From assembly GCF_000242455.2 (NCBI RefSeq), contig NC_019892.1, positions 3,782,001 to 3,846,000 of the forward strand: a stretch of DNA of 64,000 nt, in the 5' to 3' direction. Within the stretch, counting starts at the first letter, position 1. Each line of letters opens with the position of its first letter. Positions 9,061-17,129 of this stretch are shown piece by piece. This DNA comes from Singulisphaera acidiphila DSM 18658 (GTDB lineage Bacteria; Planctomycetota; Planctomycetia; Isosphaerales; Isosphaeraceae). Below the pieces are notes generated by a model. That model was not told the DNA's origin. It saw only the letters and a list, made by a program, of their open reading frames with translations, and made no database searches. Made by a program: the position numbers and the translations under genes.

Positions 9061-9570
9061 TCAACCAACATGCCGGGAAGAGGGGAGCAACCGGTACGAT
9101 TCTTCGATGATCCGGGCAATCCCTTCACCGAGATTGGAGGAGAGCAATTCACGGAGCTTCCAGGCCAGCTCGCGTTCACGAACCGAGAGGTAGCTCTCTG
9201 GCGGGGCCGTAACCAGGGGGGTGGATTCCACACCGAAGCGCGACCCGTCGACATTTTCAATTGTCGGTGTGGTGCGTGTACTCGGAATGGTGAGCGGACC
9301 TCCCTCCGAGGGAACCCACTCGGAATTGGCCCGGCTCGGCTTGGCGGTGGCCGCAACGACCGGACCCGCTTCGCTATGGCCAAGCAGGATCTCCATCGAC
9401 ACGTCCAGAGCGAGGGCAATCCGCCTGAGCGTACCGGCCCGCGGCAATTCCGTCTTGCCGCTTTCGATCTGGTACAGAGCCGTCCGCGAAATCGCGGCTC
9501 GACTTGCCAACTCGTCGGGCCCCCACCCCTTGGAATAGCGATGGTCCCGGACTCGCTGAGCTAACGACAT
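9061..9570 (-). CDS. XRE-family helix-turn-helix regulator
   Basis: A 169-residue protein with a Cro/C1-type HTH at residues 1-62: LAQRVRDHRYSKGWGPDELA, then SRAAISRTALYQIESGKTEL, the classical recognition region. The rest (about 65-169) is a variable region with a C-terminal helix (SVRERELAWKLRELLSS) and no obvious ligand domain. ATG 9570 is chosen because translation from the upstream in-frame start would add a disordered extension before the HTH; CGAGG lies about 10 bases upstream of this ATG. Target genes are unknown. The AT-richer stretch upstream (about 9680-9830) may hold its promoter. Confidence 0.8.
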   Translation of the reverse strand: MSLAQRVRDHRYSKGWGPDELASRAAISRTALYQIESGKTELPRAGTLRRIALALDVSMEILLGHSEAGPVVAATAKPSRANSEWVPSEGGPLTIPSTRTTPTIENVDGSRFGVESTPLVTAPPESYLSVRERELAWKLRELLSSNLGEGIARIIEESYRLLPSSRHVG

Positions 9571-10097
9571 CTTGAGCAACCTCGCTTCGGGTGAATTCAG
9601 TAAGCTGCAGAAGGGGACACGCGGGAGGCACCCCATCGCCTCCGGCGCAGCCGAGGCCGGTGGGGCGTCCACTCGAATGTCAAAGTATCCATTTCATTGA
9701 TTCATCATTAAGCTGCCGAAAATTTACAAAACCTTTGTTTCCACGTCAACAATTCCTTTCGTACAAACGGCGCAATCTTATTCCGCCTGTTACATGACCG
9801 GTAAATCTCGAAGAGTTTTCCGAAATGCTCATCTTCGCGGTTAGCGCCTCATTGGGTGATCGATCCACGCACCCAAGGCGTGAAATTCGTGCGAACCGTT
9901 CATGTTCAGCAGAGAGTCCCTCCCCTCGGGGCTCGACAAGACCTCTCATCGCGCGGTGGCAGACAGCCAGAGATCGCGCAGCGACGAGAGGTCAGAGGGA
10001 ACGGCTCATGAAACGATCGGCACCCTGGCTCGCCCCTCACTCTTGAGGAACGCGGGTGCCCTGACCGCAATTCAAATCGGCACGATTCCATTCCATT
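9571..10097. other. Gene-free gap with AT-rich stretch
   Basis: About 530 bases with no convincing coding region on either strand. Bases around 9680-9830 are clearly more AT-rich than the surroundings, as expected of a promoter zone for the XRE gene. The short open frames across 9825-10099 have no recognisable similarity and conflict with one another. No RNA gene was recognised. Confidence 0.4.
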
Positions 10098-10126
10098 AAA
10101 AAAGCAGAGGGGACGCTCACGGTCCC
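10098..10126 (-). terminator. Rho-independent terminator of the arfB-linked operon
   Basis: Read on the minus strand, GGGAC and GTCCC (10122-10126 and 10110-10114) form a short GC stem followed by CTCTGC and six Ts (10098-10103). It lies downstream of the 86-residue protein gene that ends at 10173. Confidence 0.55.
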
Positions 10127-10172
10127 AAGAGAGAGGGCAAATCGACGGCTCGGTGAGGCGAAGGCCTTCGGC

Positions 10173-10433
10173 TCAACCCTTATTCTCGAGTTCTTGGAGG
10201 ACACCCGCGAGCAACGAAGGATCACGTTTGAGAAGTAAGTGTTCGACACGAGTCGCGGGAAACTCCAGTTTCGTCAGGCTTTCACCCACCTGCTTCCAGA
10301 GGCGGTCGCTCTTCTTGCCCTCGGCAAGATAGATCTCGGTGACCAGCTCACCGAGCCGCTGCACTTGAAGTGAGGAGAAATTATTGTAATAACGCTTGAT
10401 GATTTTTTGCTGATAGGGCGAGTGATCGGCCAT
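10173..10433 (-). CDS. Small conserved hypothetical protein
   Basis: An 86-residue soluble protein beginning MADHSPYQQKIIKRYYNN. It is helical and charged, with no cysteine, no membrane segment and no catalytic motif I recognise. ATG 10433 is used, with TCAGGA about 10 bases upstream; an in-frame TTG at 10454 is the alternative. It lies 39 bases downstream of arfB on the same strand and is followed by a terminator, so the two are probably cotranscribed. A link to translation or ribosome rescue is suggested by position only. Confidence 0.6.
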   Translation of the reverse strand: MADHSPYQQKIIKRYYNNFSSLQVQRLGELVTEIYLAEGKKSDRLWKQVGESLTKLEFPATRVEHLLLKRDPSLLAGVLQELENKG

Positions 10434-10472
10434 CGTCGGGGCATCCTGAAGCAATGATTGAGGGACGGGAGG

Positions 10473-10892
10473 TCAGTCCGTTTCCGGCTTGCGGCGGAGT
10501 TGCTTGGTTGCAGAGCGTCGACCCTTCGCTTCGACACGACGAATCTTCGAGGCGTGGGTCGGGCGGCTCGGGCGGCGGATCTTGGGTGGGGTCGCAGCGG
10601 CGAGAATGAGTTCGCGCACCTTGGCGAGGCAGTCCGCAAGGTTCCTGGACTGGTCGCGAGTTCGCTGCGAACTGACCAGCAGTTCTCCCTCGCGCGTGAG
10701 CCGGCTGGTCAGCGCCGCGAGGAGCCGCGCCCGAACGGGTTCGGGAAGGCTCGGACTCGTCGCCGGACTCCAGCGGAGCAGCACCTTCGAATTCACCTTG
10801 TTGACGTTCTGCCCACCGGGCCCGCCCGACCGCGAGACGTCGAATTGAAACTCCGCCAGGGGGATCGAGATCCGGTCGTTGATCCTGAGCAT
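10473..10892 (-). CDS. arfB: Alternative ribosome-rescue factor / peptidyl-tRNA hydrolase ArfB
   Basis: A 139-residue protein of the YaeJ/ArfB class. It has the release-factor catalytic loop SGGPGGQNVNKVNSKV (GGQ at 26-28), whose Gln directs hydrolysis of peptidyl-tRNA, and a basic C-terminal tail (RRVEAKGRRSATKQLRRKPE) that in this family enters the empty mRNA channel of stalled ribosomes. The codon-recognition domains of true release factors are absent, as expected. ATG 10892 places MLRINDRISIPLAEF at the N-terminus, the usual beginning; the longer upstream frame is rejected. It heads a likely two-gene unit. Confidence 0.9.
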   Translation of the reverse strand: MLRINDRISIPLAEFQFDVSRSGGPGGQNVNKVNSKVLLRWSPATSPSLPEPVRARLLAALTSRLTREGELLVSSQRTRDQSRNLADCLAKVRELILAAATPPKIRRPSRPTHASKIRRVEAKGRRSATKQLRRKPETD

Positions 10893-11120
10893 GGTCGCTC
10901 GATCCAGAGGTGCGCGGAGAAACCGAGGCCTTGGACAAGGCCTCCCGGGCTTCTGCATTCCATTGTAGCGAACGAGAGGGAAGTGGCCAGGCAGGTTGGG
11001 CGCAGTCCGGATGGGTTGCGTGCCCGCATCGACCTCGCTCCGTCAGCCATTGCGAGGGATCATCCGCCAAGGTTGCGGTTGCGAAACCAATGGGATCGGC
11101 AGAGCCTTCGCAAAAGAGGA

Positions 11121-11158
11121 CCGCCCCGCCGCGGCGTCTGACACCGTCGGCGGGGCGG
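11121..11158 (-). terminator. GC-rich hairpin behind the LEPR-XLL protein gene
   Basis: CCGCCCCGCCG (11121-11131) and CGGCGGGGCGG (11148-11158) form a perfect 11-base stem. On the minus strand it is followed by TCCTCTTTTG. It lies 18 bases beyond the stop codon of the gene ending at 11177, so it is probably its terminator. Confidence 0.6.
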
Positions 11159-11176
11159 GGACGAAATGCGGGAGGA

Positions 11177-12784
11177 TTAGCGGCTCGACATCGACATGGA
11201 GTTGGAGCTCATCTCCACGTTCGCCTGAGAATCGTTGACGAACGCGTCCAGGCTGGACTGAAGCTTGGTCGAGATCTTTGCGCTGGAACGCTGGCCGGTG
11301 CTAACCACAGGTTGCCGACGGCGGATCGAGACAACTTGAGCAGCCGCGGGCTGGGGAGGCGCCACCCGAGCGGTGCGGACCTGAACAGCCGACGGACCGC
11401 CGGGAACCTTGGCTGAAGTCACCCGGGACGCCGCGATGTTCCCGAGCGATGCCGCTCGACGCTGGAGGACCGAGACCGGAGTTTGCAGCCGGTCCGGATT
11501 GGCGGCCTGGCGGTTCTGAGCCTGGGCGACTTCCGCCGGAGAGTAGAAGCTCGAGTCTCGATTAAAGACCCGCATCGAGGTCTCGAACGTCTGGCCATCT
11601 CTCAGCGAGCCCGTGATCGGGGCTTCGATGATGCCCGGCGGCAGCTTGACGTCGGTGCCTTTGAAAACAAAGGTCACGTCGAGAAACTGGTCGCCGTTGA
11701 CTTTCCGGAAGAAGCTGAAGACCGGACTCGCGCCACCAAAGCTCACGGTCGCCGGGTCGATCTGGGTGACGTCGAACCCGGAGGTGCCCAGAATCGAGAC
11801 CCGGATATCCGTCGGATGCGCCGTGTTGATGTGGTTGTTCTGGTGCGGGTTGATCACGACCGGCGGCGAGACCGGCGGGCAGACCGGCGGCGGTGGGCAG
11901 ACCGGCGGCGGCACAATCGTCTTGTCGAACGGCACAGGCACTTGCGGGAAGAACGACTCGCCGACGCCATCGTCATTGTCCGACCCGGCGAAGGCACCGA
12001 TGCTGATCACCTTATCGGGGGTCAGAGTCTGCCCTGTCTCCTGAAGGTAGAGCTGTGAGAAATTGTTGATCGCGAACTCGAGATTCGGATGTACCGGCGA
12101 GTTCACCTTGTAGACATTGCCAGTGAATTGTGGCAATGGAGTACCGAAATCAGGCGTCGACGGGGGCTCATTCGTGTTGACGATTGCCCGGGCGACCTGA
12201 TACTCTTTCGGAGTCCTAGGATCGTTAGAAGAGTAACCAGCGACAATGTCAGCGTAACCGTCCCCATTGAGGTCAAGGAAGGCCCCCATGGTCTCAGACT
12301 TGCCAAAACCCGGCGGATCATCGAAGCTGAGTACCGTCGGTCGAAGGGCTCGAACTGCTGCGCTCACGGTCCCATCGTCTCCATTGTTGTCGGCATCGCC
12401 GGCAATAACGGAAAATGGGCTCGTTCCGGGCTGGCCAGGTTTGGTGTCGTTCGGTGGCTGGTCGAGACCAATACTCAGCACATCGTCGGATGCCGAGTAG
12501 GAAACTCGAATTCCGCTGAGCGTGAAGCCGGACACTCCAATGATCGGAGCAAGATCATTGGGCAGTGTAGCGGTAGCGCTTGGTGCGGTAGCTGGGATAA
12601 CTACAACGCCTGGTTGTTGTGTAGCGGGAAAATCGACCTTGACGTTCCCGGTGAAGTTAACGCTAAGAAGCTGCCGATGATCAAGCTGTTCCATCGACAC
12701 GGCGGCCCGTTTGGTGGTCTTGAGACCGCCGGGACGACGCCGCCACGATTGAACGGCATGAAGCAGCCTGGAGATCAGTGACAT
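11177..12784 (-). CDS. LEPR-XLL-type exported protein with FG-GAP-like segment
   Basis: A 535-residue protein starting MSLISRLLHAVQSWRR. Residues 31-41 (MEQLDHRQLLS) match the planctomycete LEPR-XLL-type motif found at the start of large exported proteins. The first half (about 42-300) shares a domain with the neighbouring PEP-CTERM protein: NFTGNVKVDF, DDVLSIGLD, HPNLEFAINNFSQL and IGAFAGSDNDDGVGE. It also carries DLNGDGYADIVAGY, a Ca-binding FG-GAP-like repeat. A Pro/Cys linker (PPPVCPPPPVCPP) leads to a second domain (GTSGFDVTQIDPATVSFGG) and a Ser-rich tail. Upstream in-frame codons to 13285 are rejected because they overlap the divergent gene. Probably cell-surface; function unknown. Confidence 0.75.
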   Translation of the reverse strand: MSLISRLLHAVQSWRRRPGGLKTTKRAAVSMEQLDHRQLLSVNFTGNVKVDFPATQQPGVVVIPATAPSATATLPNDLAPIIGVSGFTLSGIRVSYSASDDVLSIGLDQPPNDTKPGQPGTSPFSVIAGDADNNGDDGTVSAAVRALRPTVLSFDDPPGFGKSETMGAFLDLNGDGYADIVAGYSSNDPRTPKEYQVARAIVNTNEPPSTPDFGTPLPQFTGNVYKVNSPVHPNLEFAINNFSQLYLQETGQTLTPDKVISIGAFAGSDNDDGVGESFFPQVPVPFDKTIVPPPVCPPPPVCPPVSPPVVINPHQNNHINTAHPTDIRVSILGTSGFDVTQIDPATVSFGGASPVFSFFRKVNGDQFLDVTFVFKGTDVKLPPGIIEAPITGSLRDGQTFETSMRVFNRDSSFYSPAEVAQAQNRQAANPDRLQTPVSVLQRRAASLGNIAASRVTSAKVPGGPSAVQVRTARVAPPQPAAAQVVSIRRRQPVVSTGQRSSAKISTKLQSSLDAFVNDSQANVEMSSNSMSMSSR

Positions 12785-13058
12785 CGCGCCATCGTCCTTT
12801 CTAACAAGCCCGCGCCCCCTTTGGACGCAGACCAACAGGGAAGGGTGACCCGATTCGCGGTTCAGGAGCGACCGAGAGTCGAGACATCCCGGCGGTGCGA
12901 GGAGACCCGCCTGCCGGAACGCACTGCGGTTCAACCGACGTCCGTCGGCCGGACTGCTGTGGTTCTGGGGGCGTTTTCTGTCCCCCAGGTCATCGCGTGC
13001 CTCCTGCACGCGGCGGTTGACGCGGGACGTAATACCTTTACGTGGAAGGAGACTCGTA

Positions 13059-13925
13059 ATGGTGAGCCGCAACGCGCTCCGTTGGACCCTGGCAACGCTG
13101 ACGTTGCTCGGAGCGAGTTCCGTATCCGCGGACCCCATCAATTTCACGGGGTTCGTCGAGAACGATTTCAACAAGTTCAAAGATGACACCATCAAGATCA
13201 TCCCGGTGAATCCCGATCCGTTGAATCGGATCGCCCAACTCCCCCAAATGACCGCGCAGGGGATCATCAACGGGTATGCCATCAAAGACTTGCGGCTGCA
13301 TTATGATTCCAAGACCGATGTTCTCTCGGTCGGTGTGAACACGTACAGCATTGCAGGCAGCGCCATCGGGAATGGTGGTCCGGATATCGCCAAGGCCTTG
13401 GCTGACTACGGTGGAGTCGACCCCGCCCATATCGGCGGGAAAAAGTCGATTACCATCGCCTTCGCCGGGGTGAACCCTGCGAACCAGGCCGTGCCTGGAC
13501 CGACTGTCGCCGTGGCGGGGATTCCCTCCGACAAGTCGACCGCCGGGCCGGGACTCATCGGGTTCAACATCGCCGCCTACGATGCTTCGAAAAGTCAAAG
13601 CATCCAGAATAGCTACGGGGCGACCCTGACGAATAACATGGGGGCACTGGCCTTCGATCCCTCGGCCGCTCACCCGGGCTTCGAGTTCACCATCAAGAAC
13701 TTCAGCCAGCTCTCGCCCAATCACCTCGATCCGACAGAGGGCTTCTGGATCGCGGCATTCGCCGGCTCTCCGAACGACAACCCGATCGGTGAAGAGAATC
13801 TCGAGTTCACCAAGGTTCCCAAGTTCGTGCCGCAGATTATTCCTGAGCCGGCGACCGTGCTGTCGTGGACCGTTGTGGCCGCAGCGGCAGGCGCGCTTCG
13901 ACTTCGACGCCGACGCGAAGTCTGA
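13059..13925 (+). CDS. PEP-CTERM sorting-domain protein, paralogue of the divergent LEPR-XLL protein
   Basis: A 288-residue exported protein. It has a signal peptide (MVSRNALRWTLATLTLLGASSVSA), a middle domain homologous to that of the divergent gene (NFTGFVENDF, TDVLSVGVN, HPGFEFTIKNFSQL, IAAFAGSPNDNPIGEE), and a C-terminal PEP-CTERM tail: IPEPATVLSW, hydrophobic AAAAGALRL, then RRRREV. PEP-CTERM proteins are processed by exosortase; none is encoded in this window. The start is ATG 13059 with a very strong GGAAGGAGA site (13044-13052). A 7-base stem hairpin (12965-12971 with 12982-12988) lies in the 274-base divergent gap. Function unknown; probably surface or matrix. Confidence 0.82.
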   Translation: MVSRNALRWTLATLTLLGASSVSADPINFTGFVENDFNKFKDDTIKIIPVNPDPLNRIAQLPQMTAQGIINGYAIKDLRLHYDSKTDVLSVGVNTYSIAGSAIGNGGPDIAKALADYGGVDPAHIGGKKSITIAFAGVNPANQAVPGPTVAVAGIPSDKSTAGPGLIGFNIAAYDASKSQSIQNSYGATLTNNMGALAFDPSAAHPGFEFTIKNFSQLSPNHLDPTEGFWIAAFAGSPNDNPIGEENLEFTKVPKFVPQIIPEPATVLSWTVVAAAAGALRLRRRREV

Positions 13926-13967
13926 CCGGTATGTGATCGATTCCTTGACCATTGATGCATCCCAACA

Positions 13968-14002
13968 CAAGACGGTAACCCTTCCCAAGGGTTACCGTCT
14001 TG
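13968..14002 (+). terminator. Long perfect hairpin after the PEP-CTERM gene
   Basis: CAAGACGGTAACCCTT (13968-13983) and its perfect 16-base complement (13987-14002) enclose a 3-base loop, 43 bases beyond the stop codon. No T-tract follows, but the stem is long enough to end transcription or protect the mRNA 3' end. Confidence 0.65.
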
Positions 14003-14318
14003 AACATCGGCCTTGCCCGCCCCGCGAGTCACGCACTTTTTCCTCACTTGTCGCATGCCCCACGCTACGGTCCTCAGACACTGACTTTCTTCCGTGGACC
14101 ACCCTGCCGGCAGAGTTTCACCCATCGGCCCGGCTGAGTCTAAGGGTCACGAAGACCATTTATGCTGGGGGCTTTTTTACCCCCGCGCATGCGGAGTTCT
14201 CGCCACTCACGCCCCGATCGAGATCAAATCTCTTGCGACTCGTGCCACTCATCAGCTAGGCTGCGCGTCTCCCCCCGTCAGGTGAATGTCGAGACGTGAA
14301 CCGACCGGGATACCCATC
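14003..14318. other. Gap with a second small hairpin
   Basis: No gene is seen. GGGGG (14167-14171) and CCCCC (14180-14184) flank CTTTTTTA, giving a small hairpin in the leader of the next gene; its role is unclear. The reading frames that cross the gap have no signal peptide or known motif. Confidence 0.35.
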
Positions 14319-14975
14319 ATGAGAATCCTACCGACCACGTACGTCCTCTTCTGCTGCTTCGCGACCGTGGCGATAGCCCACGGGAGTGAGGACGAGGCAC
14401 TCAAAGCCAAACCCGACTCCCCCGCGCAGAAAGCGGAGGACGAAACGGCGGAGCGCCTCGCGATGACTCCGCCGGTGGCCTGTCGATCGATCGAGGGGTT
14501 CGAGGACTTCGAGCCCTTGCCGGGCGCAGCCTTAACCGCCGACGAGAAGTTGCTCGTCTACTACCATCCGTTGAACTACCGCGTCGTGACGACCGGCAAG
14601 ACGCACCACATCCACCTGATCCAAGCCGGCCAGATCCGTCGACGCGGCGAAAAGGCGGTCTTGCTCCGCAAGGAGAACCTTCTCGACTTCGAGCTCAAGG
14701 TCGACTTTCCCCCGAACCCGATCTACCTCAAGAACATCGTTTCACTGAAGGGCTTGAAGCCCGGCGACTACGAATATGATGTGATCCTCCGTGACAAGCA
14801 CGCGCTGACCCAGGTCGCCAAGCAGACCCTCCAATTCCGGGTCGTTGCCGCCGCGCTCCCGAAGGATGAGGACAAAGTCGAGCCTGTGGAAAAGCGCGCG
14901 AGTGCACGCTCAAAGTCGCCATCGCGGCTTCGCAAGGCCTCGCATGCCCGTGGCAAACGCCCCACACGTCCGTAG
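14319..14975 (+). CDS. Exported protein of unknown function
   Basis: A 218-residue protein beginning MRILPTTYVLFCCFATVAIAHG, a clear signal peptide. The middle (about 60-165) looks like a compact beta-rich domain (KLLVYYHPLNYRVV, HHIHLIQAGQIRRRGEKAVL, GLKPGDYEYDVILRD), the latter resembling a carrier of an Ig-like fold. The C-terminal 45 residues are strongly basic (RASARSKSPSRLRKASHARG), which might bind DNA, polysaccharide or the cell wall. The upstream in-frame ATG at 14286 would spoil the signal peptide, so ATG 14319 is used. No named family is recognised. Confidence 0.6.
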   Translation: MRILPTTYVLFCCFATVAIAHGSEDEALKAKPDSPAQKAEDETAERLAMTPPVACRSIEGFEDFEPLPGAALTADEKLLVYYHPLNYRVVTTGKTHHIHLIQAGQIRRRGEKAVLLRKENLLDFELKVDFPPNPIYLKNIVSLKGLKPGDYEYDVILRDKHALTQVAKQTLQFRVVAAALPKDEDKVEPVEKRASARSKSPSRLRKASHARGKRPTRP

Positions 14976-15127
14976 AACACCCTGAAGGGTGAATGCACGG
15001 GGAGGCCACGAACCGCCATCCTGAACAGCCCGGTGGGTCCGGTTCAGTCCGGCGGGCCAGCCAAAGCAACTCCCAACGGCCGGACCAGGCCGGCCGTGCC
15101 GGAAGAGTCCCCGAGGTTCGAGGTTGG

Positions 15128-16294
15128 TCAGCGCGAGGTCTTCGTCTTCTTCGAAGTCGGCTTGCTCAACGCAGGTTGGGGAATATCGTCGAACGGAAGG
15201 GATGCGTCCGGGCCGGCCTCCAGGGAGATCCCTTGGGGAGTCGTCGCCGCCTTGAGGTAAACATCCATCTGCTCGCCCACGTAGAGGTCAACCGGCCGGT
15301 CGTCGGGCAAGGCGTAGACCACCTGAAGAACCCGCGTATCGACGCGTTCGGAATTCGAGCCGGTCAAGCTCTGCTTGGGGATCACATAAGGCTCAACGTA
15401 CATGAAGGTCAGAGGGAACCGCACCAGGGGGCGGCCCTTGAGCGTGGCGACCGCGTCGGCACTCTTCTCGAAATAGGGGAGGTCGTTCTCGTCGATGTCG
15501 ACCCGAACGTGCAGCCGGTCCACATCGCCGAGGACCACCATCGGCTCCTTCCAGGTCATCGCCGCAAATTGGCCCAGGCGAACGTTCAGTTGAAGCACCC
15601 GACCGTCGGCCAAGGCCCGCACGGTCAGCCGGTCGAGCTCGATCTTGATGCTCTCCACCTGACTCTGCGCCTGGGACACGGAGGCCGCGGCCACGTCGAG
15701 GTCTTCCTTCCAGGTCCCGGCCAACAGTCGCTCCAGGTCGGCCTTCGCCTTAGCGGCGGTCGACTTCGCGGCATAGAAGGTGAAGCGATCCTTGTCATAG
15801 TCGCTGGCGGCAATCATCTGGCGGTTGTAAAGCTTCTCGGTCCGAGCGACGGCCGCCTCGGCATCGGCGAGCCTCGCCTTCGATTCGTCAAAGGCCGCCT
15901 GCAACGGCGGCACATCCTCCGGCCGGGGCGCAGCCCGCAATTTGTGGAGCTGAGCCTGAGAGGCCGCTAACTCCGCCTCGCGAACCTTCAACTGCGACCT
16001 GAGGTCCCGCTCGTCGATCCGGAAGAGGGGGTCTCCCTTTTTCACGTAATCCCCCTTCTTGATGAATACCTCCCAGACAACACCAGGCACGTTCGTCCCG
16101 ATCGGGATGTTCTCTTTCTGCGCCTCGATGAGCCCCGCGCCGGCGATGACTTTCACCTTCGTCGGCGGTCGCGAGGGGGGTGGTATGATCGGTGTGACCT
16201 GCTCGGTCGACTGCCGAGCCTGGACCACGGTGTAGAAAACCGCGAACGAGAGACCTCCAACAGCCACCAGCGGCAAAAGATATTTGTTAAACAT
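15128..16294 (-). CDS. HlyD-family membrane fusion protein of an ABC exporter (DevB/YbhG-like)
   Basis: A 388-residue periplasmic adaptor anchored by one N-terminal membrane segment (LLPLVAVGGLSFAVFYTVV). Residues about 50-100 form the first half of a lipoyl/barrel-sandwich domain (VPGVVWEVFIKKGDYVKKGDPLFRID). A long coiled-coil hairpin follows (about 100-225, rich in AEAAV and LRAAPRPED), then the second lipoyl half and a beta-barrel. The C-terminus ends in a Lys-rich tail. It would couple the inner-membrane ABC transporter encoded just upstream to an outer component. It is the last gene of a four-gene operon (38-base gap behind the ATPase), whose first gene encodes a TetR regulator. Confidence 0.85.
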   Translation of the reverse strand: MFNKYLLPLVAVGGLSFAVFYTVVQARQSTEQVTPIIPPPSRPPTKVKVIAGAGLIEAQKENIPIGTNVPGVVWEVFIKKGDYVKKGDPLFRIDERDLRSQLKVREAELAASQAQLHKLRAAPRPEDVPPLQAAFDESKARLADAEAAVARTEKLYNRQMIAASDYDKDRFTFYAAKSTAAKAKADLERLLAGTWKEDLDVAAASVSQAQSQVESIKIELDRLTVRALADGRVLQLNVRLGQFAAMTWKEPMVVLGDVDRLHVRVDIDENDLPYFEKSADAVATLKGRPLVRFPLTFMYVEPYVIPKQSLTGSNSERVDTRVLQVVYALPDDRPVDLYVGEQMDVYLKAATTPQGISLEAGPDASLPFDDIPQPALSKPTSKKTKTSR

Positions 16295-16332
16295 AATTGC
16301 TTTGATTCCTGGGTAAAGGAGGAAGGAGCCGG

Positions 16333-17085
16333 TCAGGCGGCCGCCTCATTGGTCCGATCTTCGATCTCGACGATCACGCCGTCATCCATCCGGGCAATGC
16401 GGTCACCGAAGTGGAACACACGGTTGTCGTGGGTGACCACGACGACGGCGCGGTCGGCCCGGACGGCAGACTCACGCAGCAGTTCCATGACGGTCAGGCC
16501 AGTCTCGTGATCAAGCGCCGCGGTCGGCTCGTCGCAAACCAGGAGGCGAGGCTCATGGACCAGGGCACGCGAGATAGCAACCCGCTGCTGCTGGCCTCCG
16601 GAAAGCTGGGACGGCAGGCTCTCTGTCTTCTTGGACATGCCGATCGAGCTCAAGACATCCCGGGCCCGCTGCACGGCTTTCTCCTTCCTCCAACCGGCAA
16701 TCACCAGCGGGATCGCCGCATTCTCAGCCGCCGTCAGCGCAGGCAGAAGGTTGTACTGCTGAAACACGAAACCAATATTCTCCGCGCGAAACCGCGTCTT
16801 CTGGCGGTCACGCATCGCCGTGACTTCACTGCCAAAGATGTTCACTTCCCCTTCATCGCAATCGAGAATCCCGGCAATCACGGACAGTAAGGTTGTCTTG
16901 CCACAGCCCGACGGGCCGACGATCAACGACATCTGCCCCTTGTAGACGTCCCAGTCGACCCCGCGGAGCGCGAGGACTTTCTGGTCGCCCGCCCCGAAGT
17001 GCTTGGTGACCCCTCGGATTCGGACCGCCACGTCGAGACCCGGCCTGGCCGGACGATCGCTCACTGTCATCGTGACTGGATTCAT
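16333..17085 (-). CDS. ABC exporter ATP-binding protein (DevA/MacB/LolD-like)
   Basis: A 250-residue ABC ATPase: Walker A GPSGCGKT, Q-loop in FVFQQYNLLPALTA, signature LSGGQQQRVAISRAL, Walker B LLVCDEPTAALD and switch His in VVVVTHDNRVF. The pattern is that of the MacB/LolD class, which works with FtsX-type permeases in export or mechanotransmission rather than import. SD GAGGGG precedes ATG 17085. It lies between its permease gene (44-base gap) and the HlyD adaptor gene. Confidence 0.88.
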   Translation of the reverse strand: MNPVTMTVSDRPARPGLDVAVRIRGVTKHFGAGDQKVLALRGVDWDVYKGQMSLIVGPSGCGKTTLLSVIAGILDCDEGEVNIFGSEVTAMRDRQKTRFRAENIGFVFQQYNLLPALTAAENAAIPLVIAGWRKEKAVQRARDVLSSIGMSKKTESLPSQLSGGQQQRVAISRALVHEPRLLVCDEPTAALDHETGLTVMELLRESAVRADRAVVVVTHDNRVFHFGDRIARMDDGVIVEIEDRTNEAAA

Positions 17086-17129
17086 GCCGGTCCCCTCTTA
17101 CATGTTCTTTGATTTGTTTTTTTCAAACT

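Noticed and set aside
9825..10099. Short open frames in the gap after the XRE gene
   Set aside because: Several overlapping frames with no ribosome site, motif or codon bias to favour any of them.
12785..13285. N-terminal extension of the LEPR-XLL protein
   Set aside because: It would overlap the divergent PEP-CTERM gene; the LEPR-XLL-type start is at 12784.
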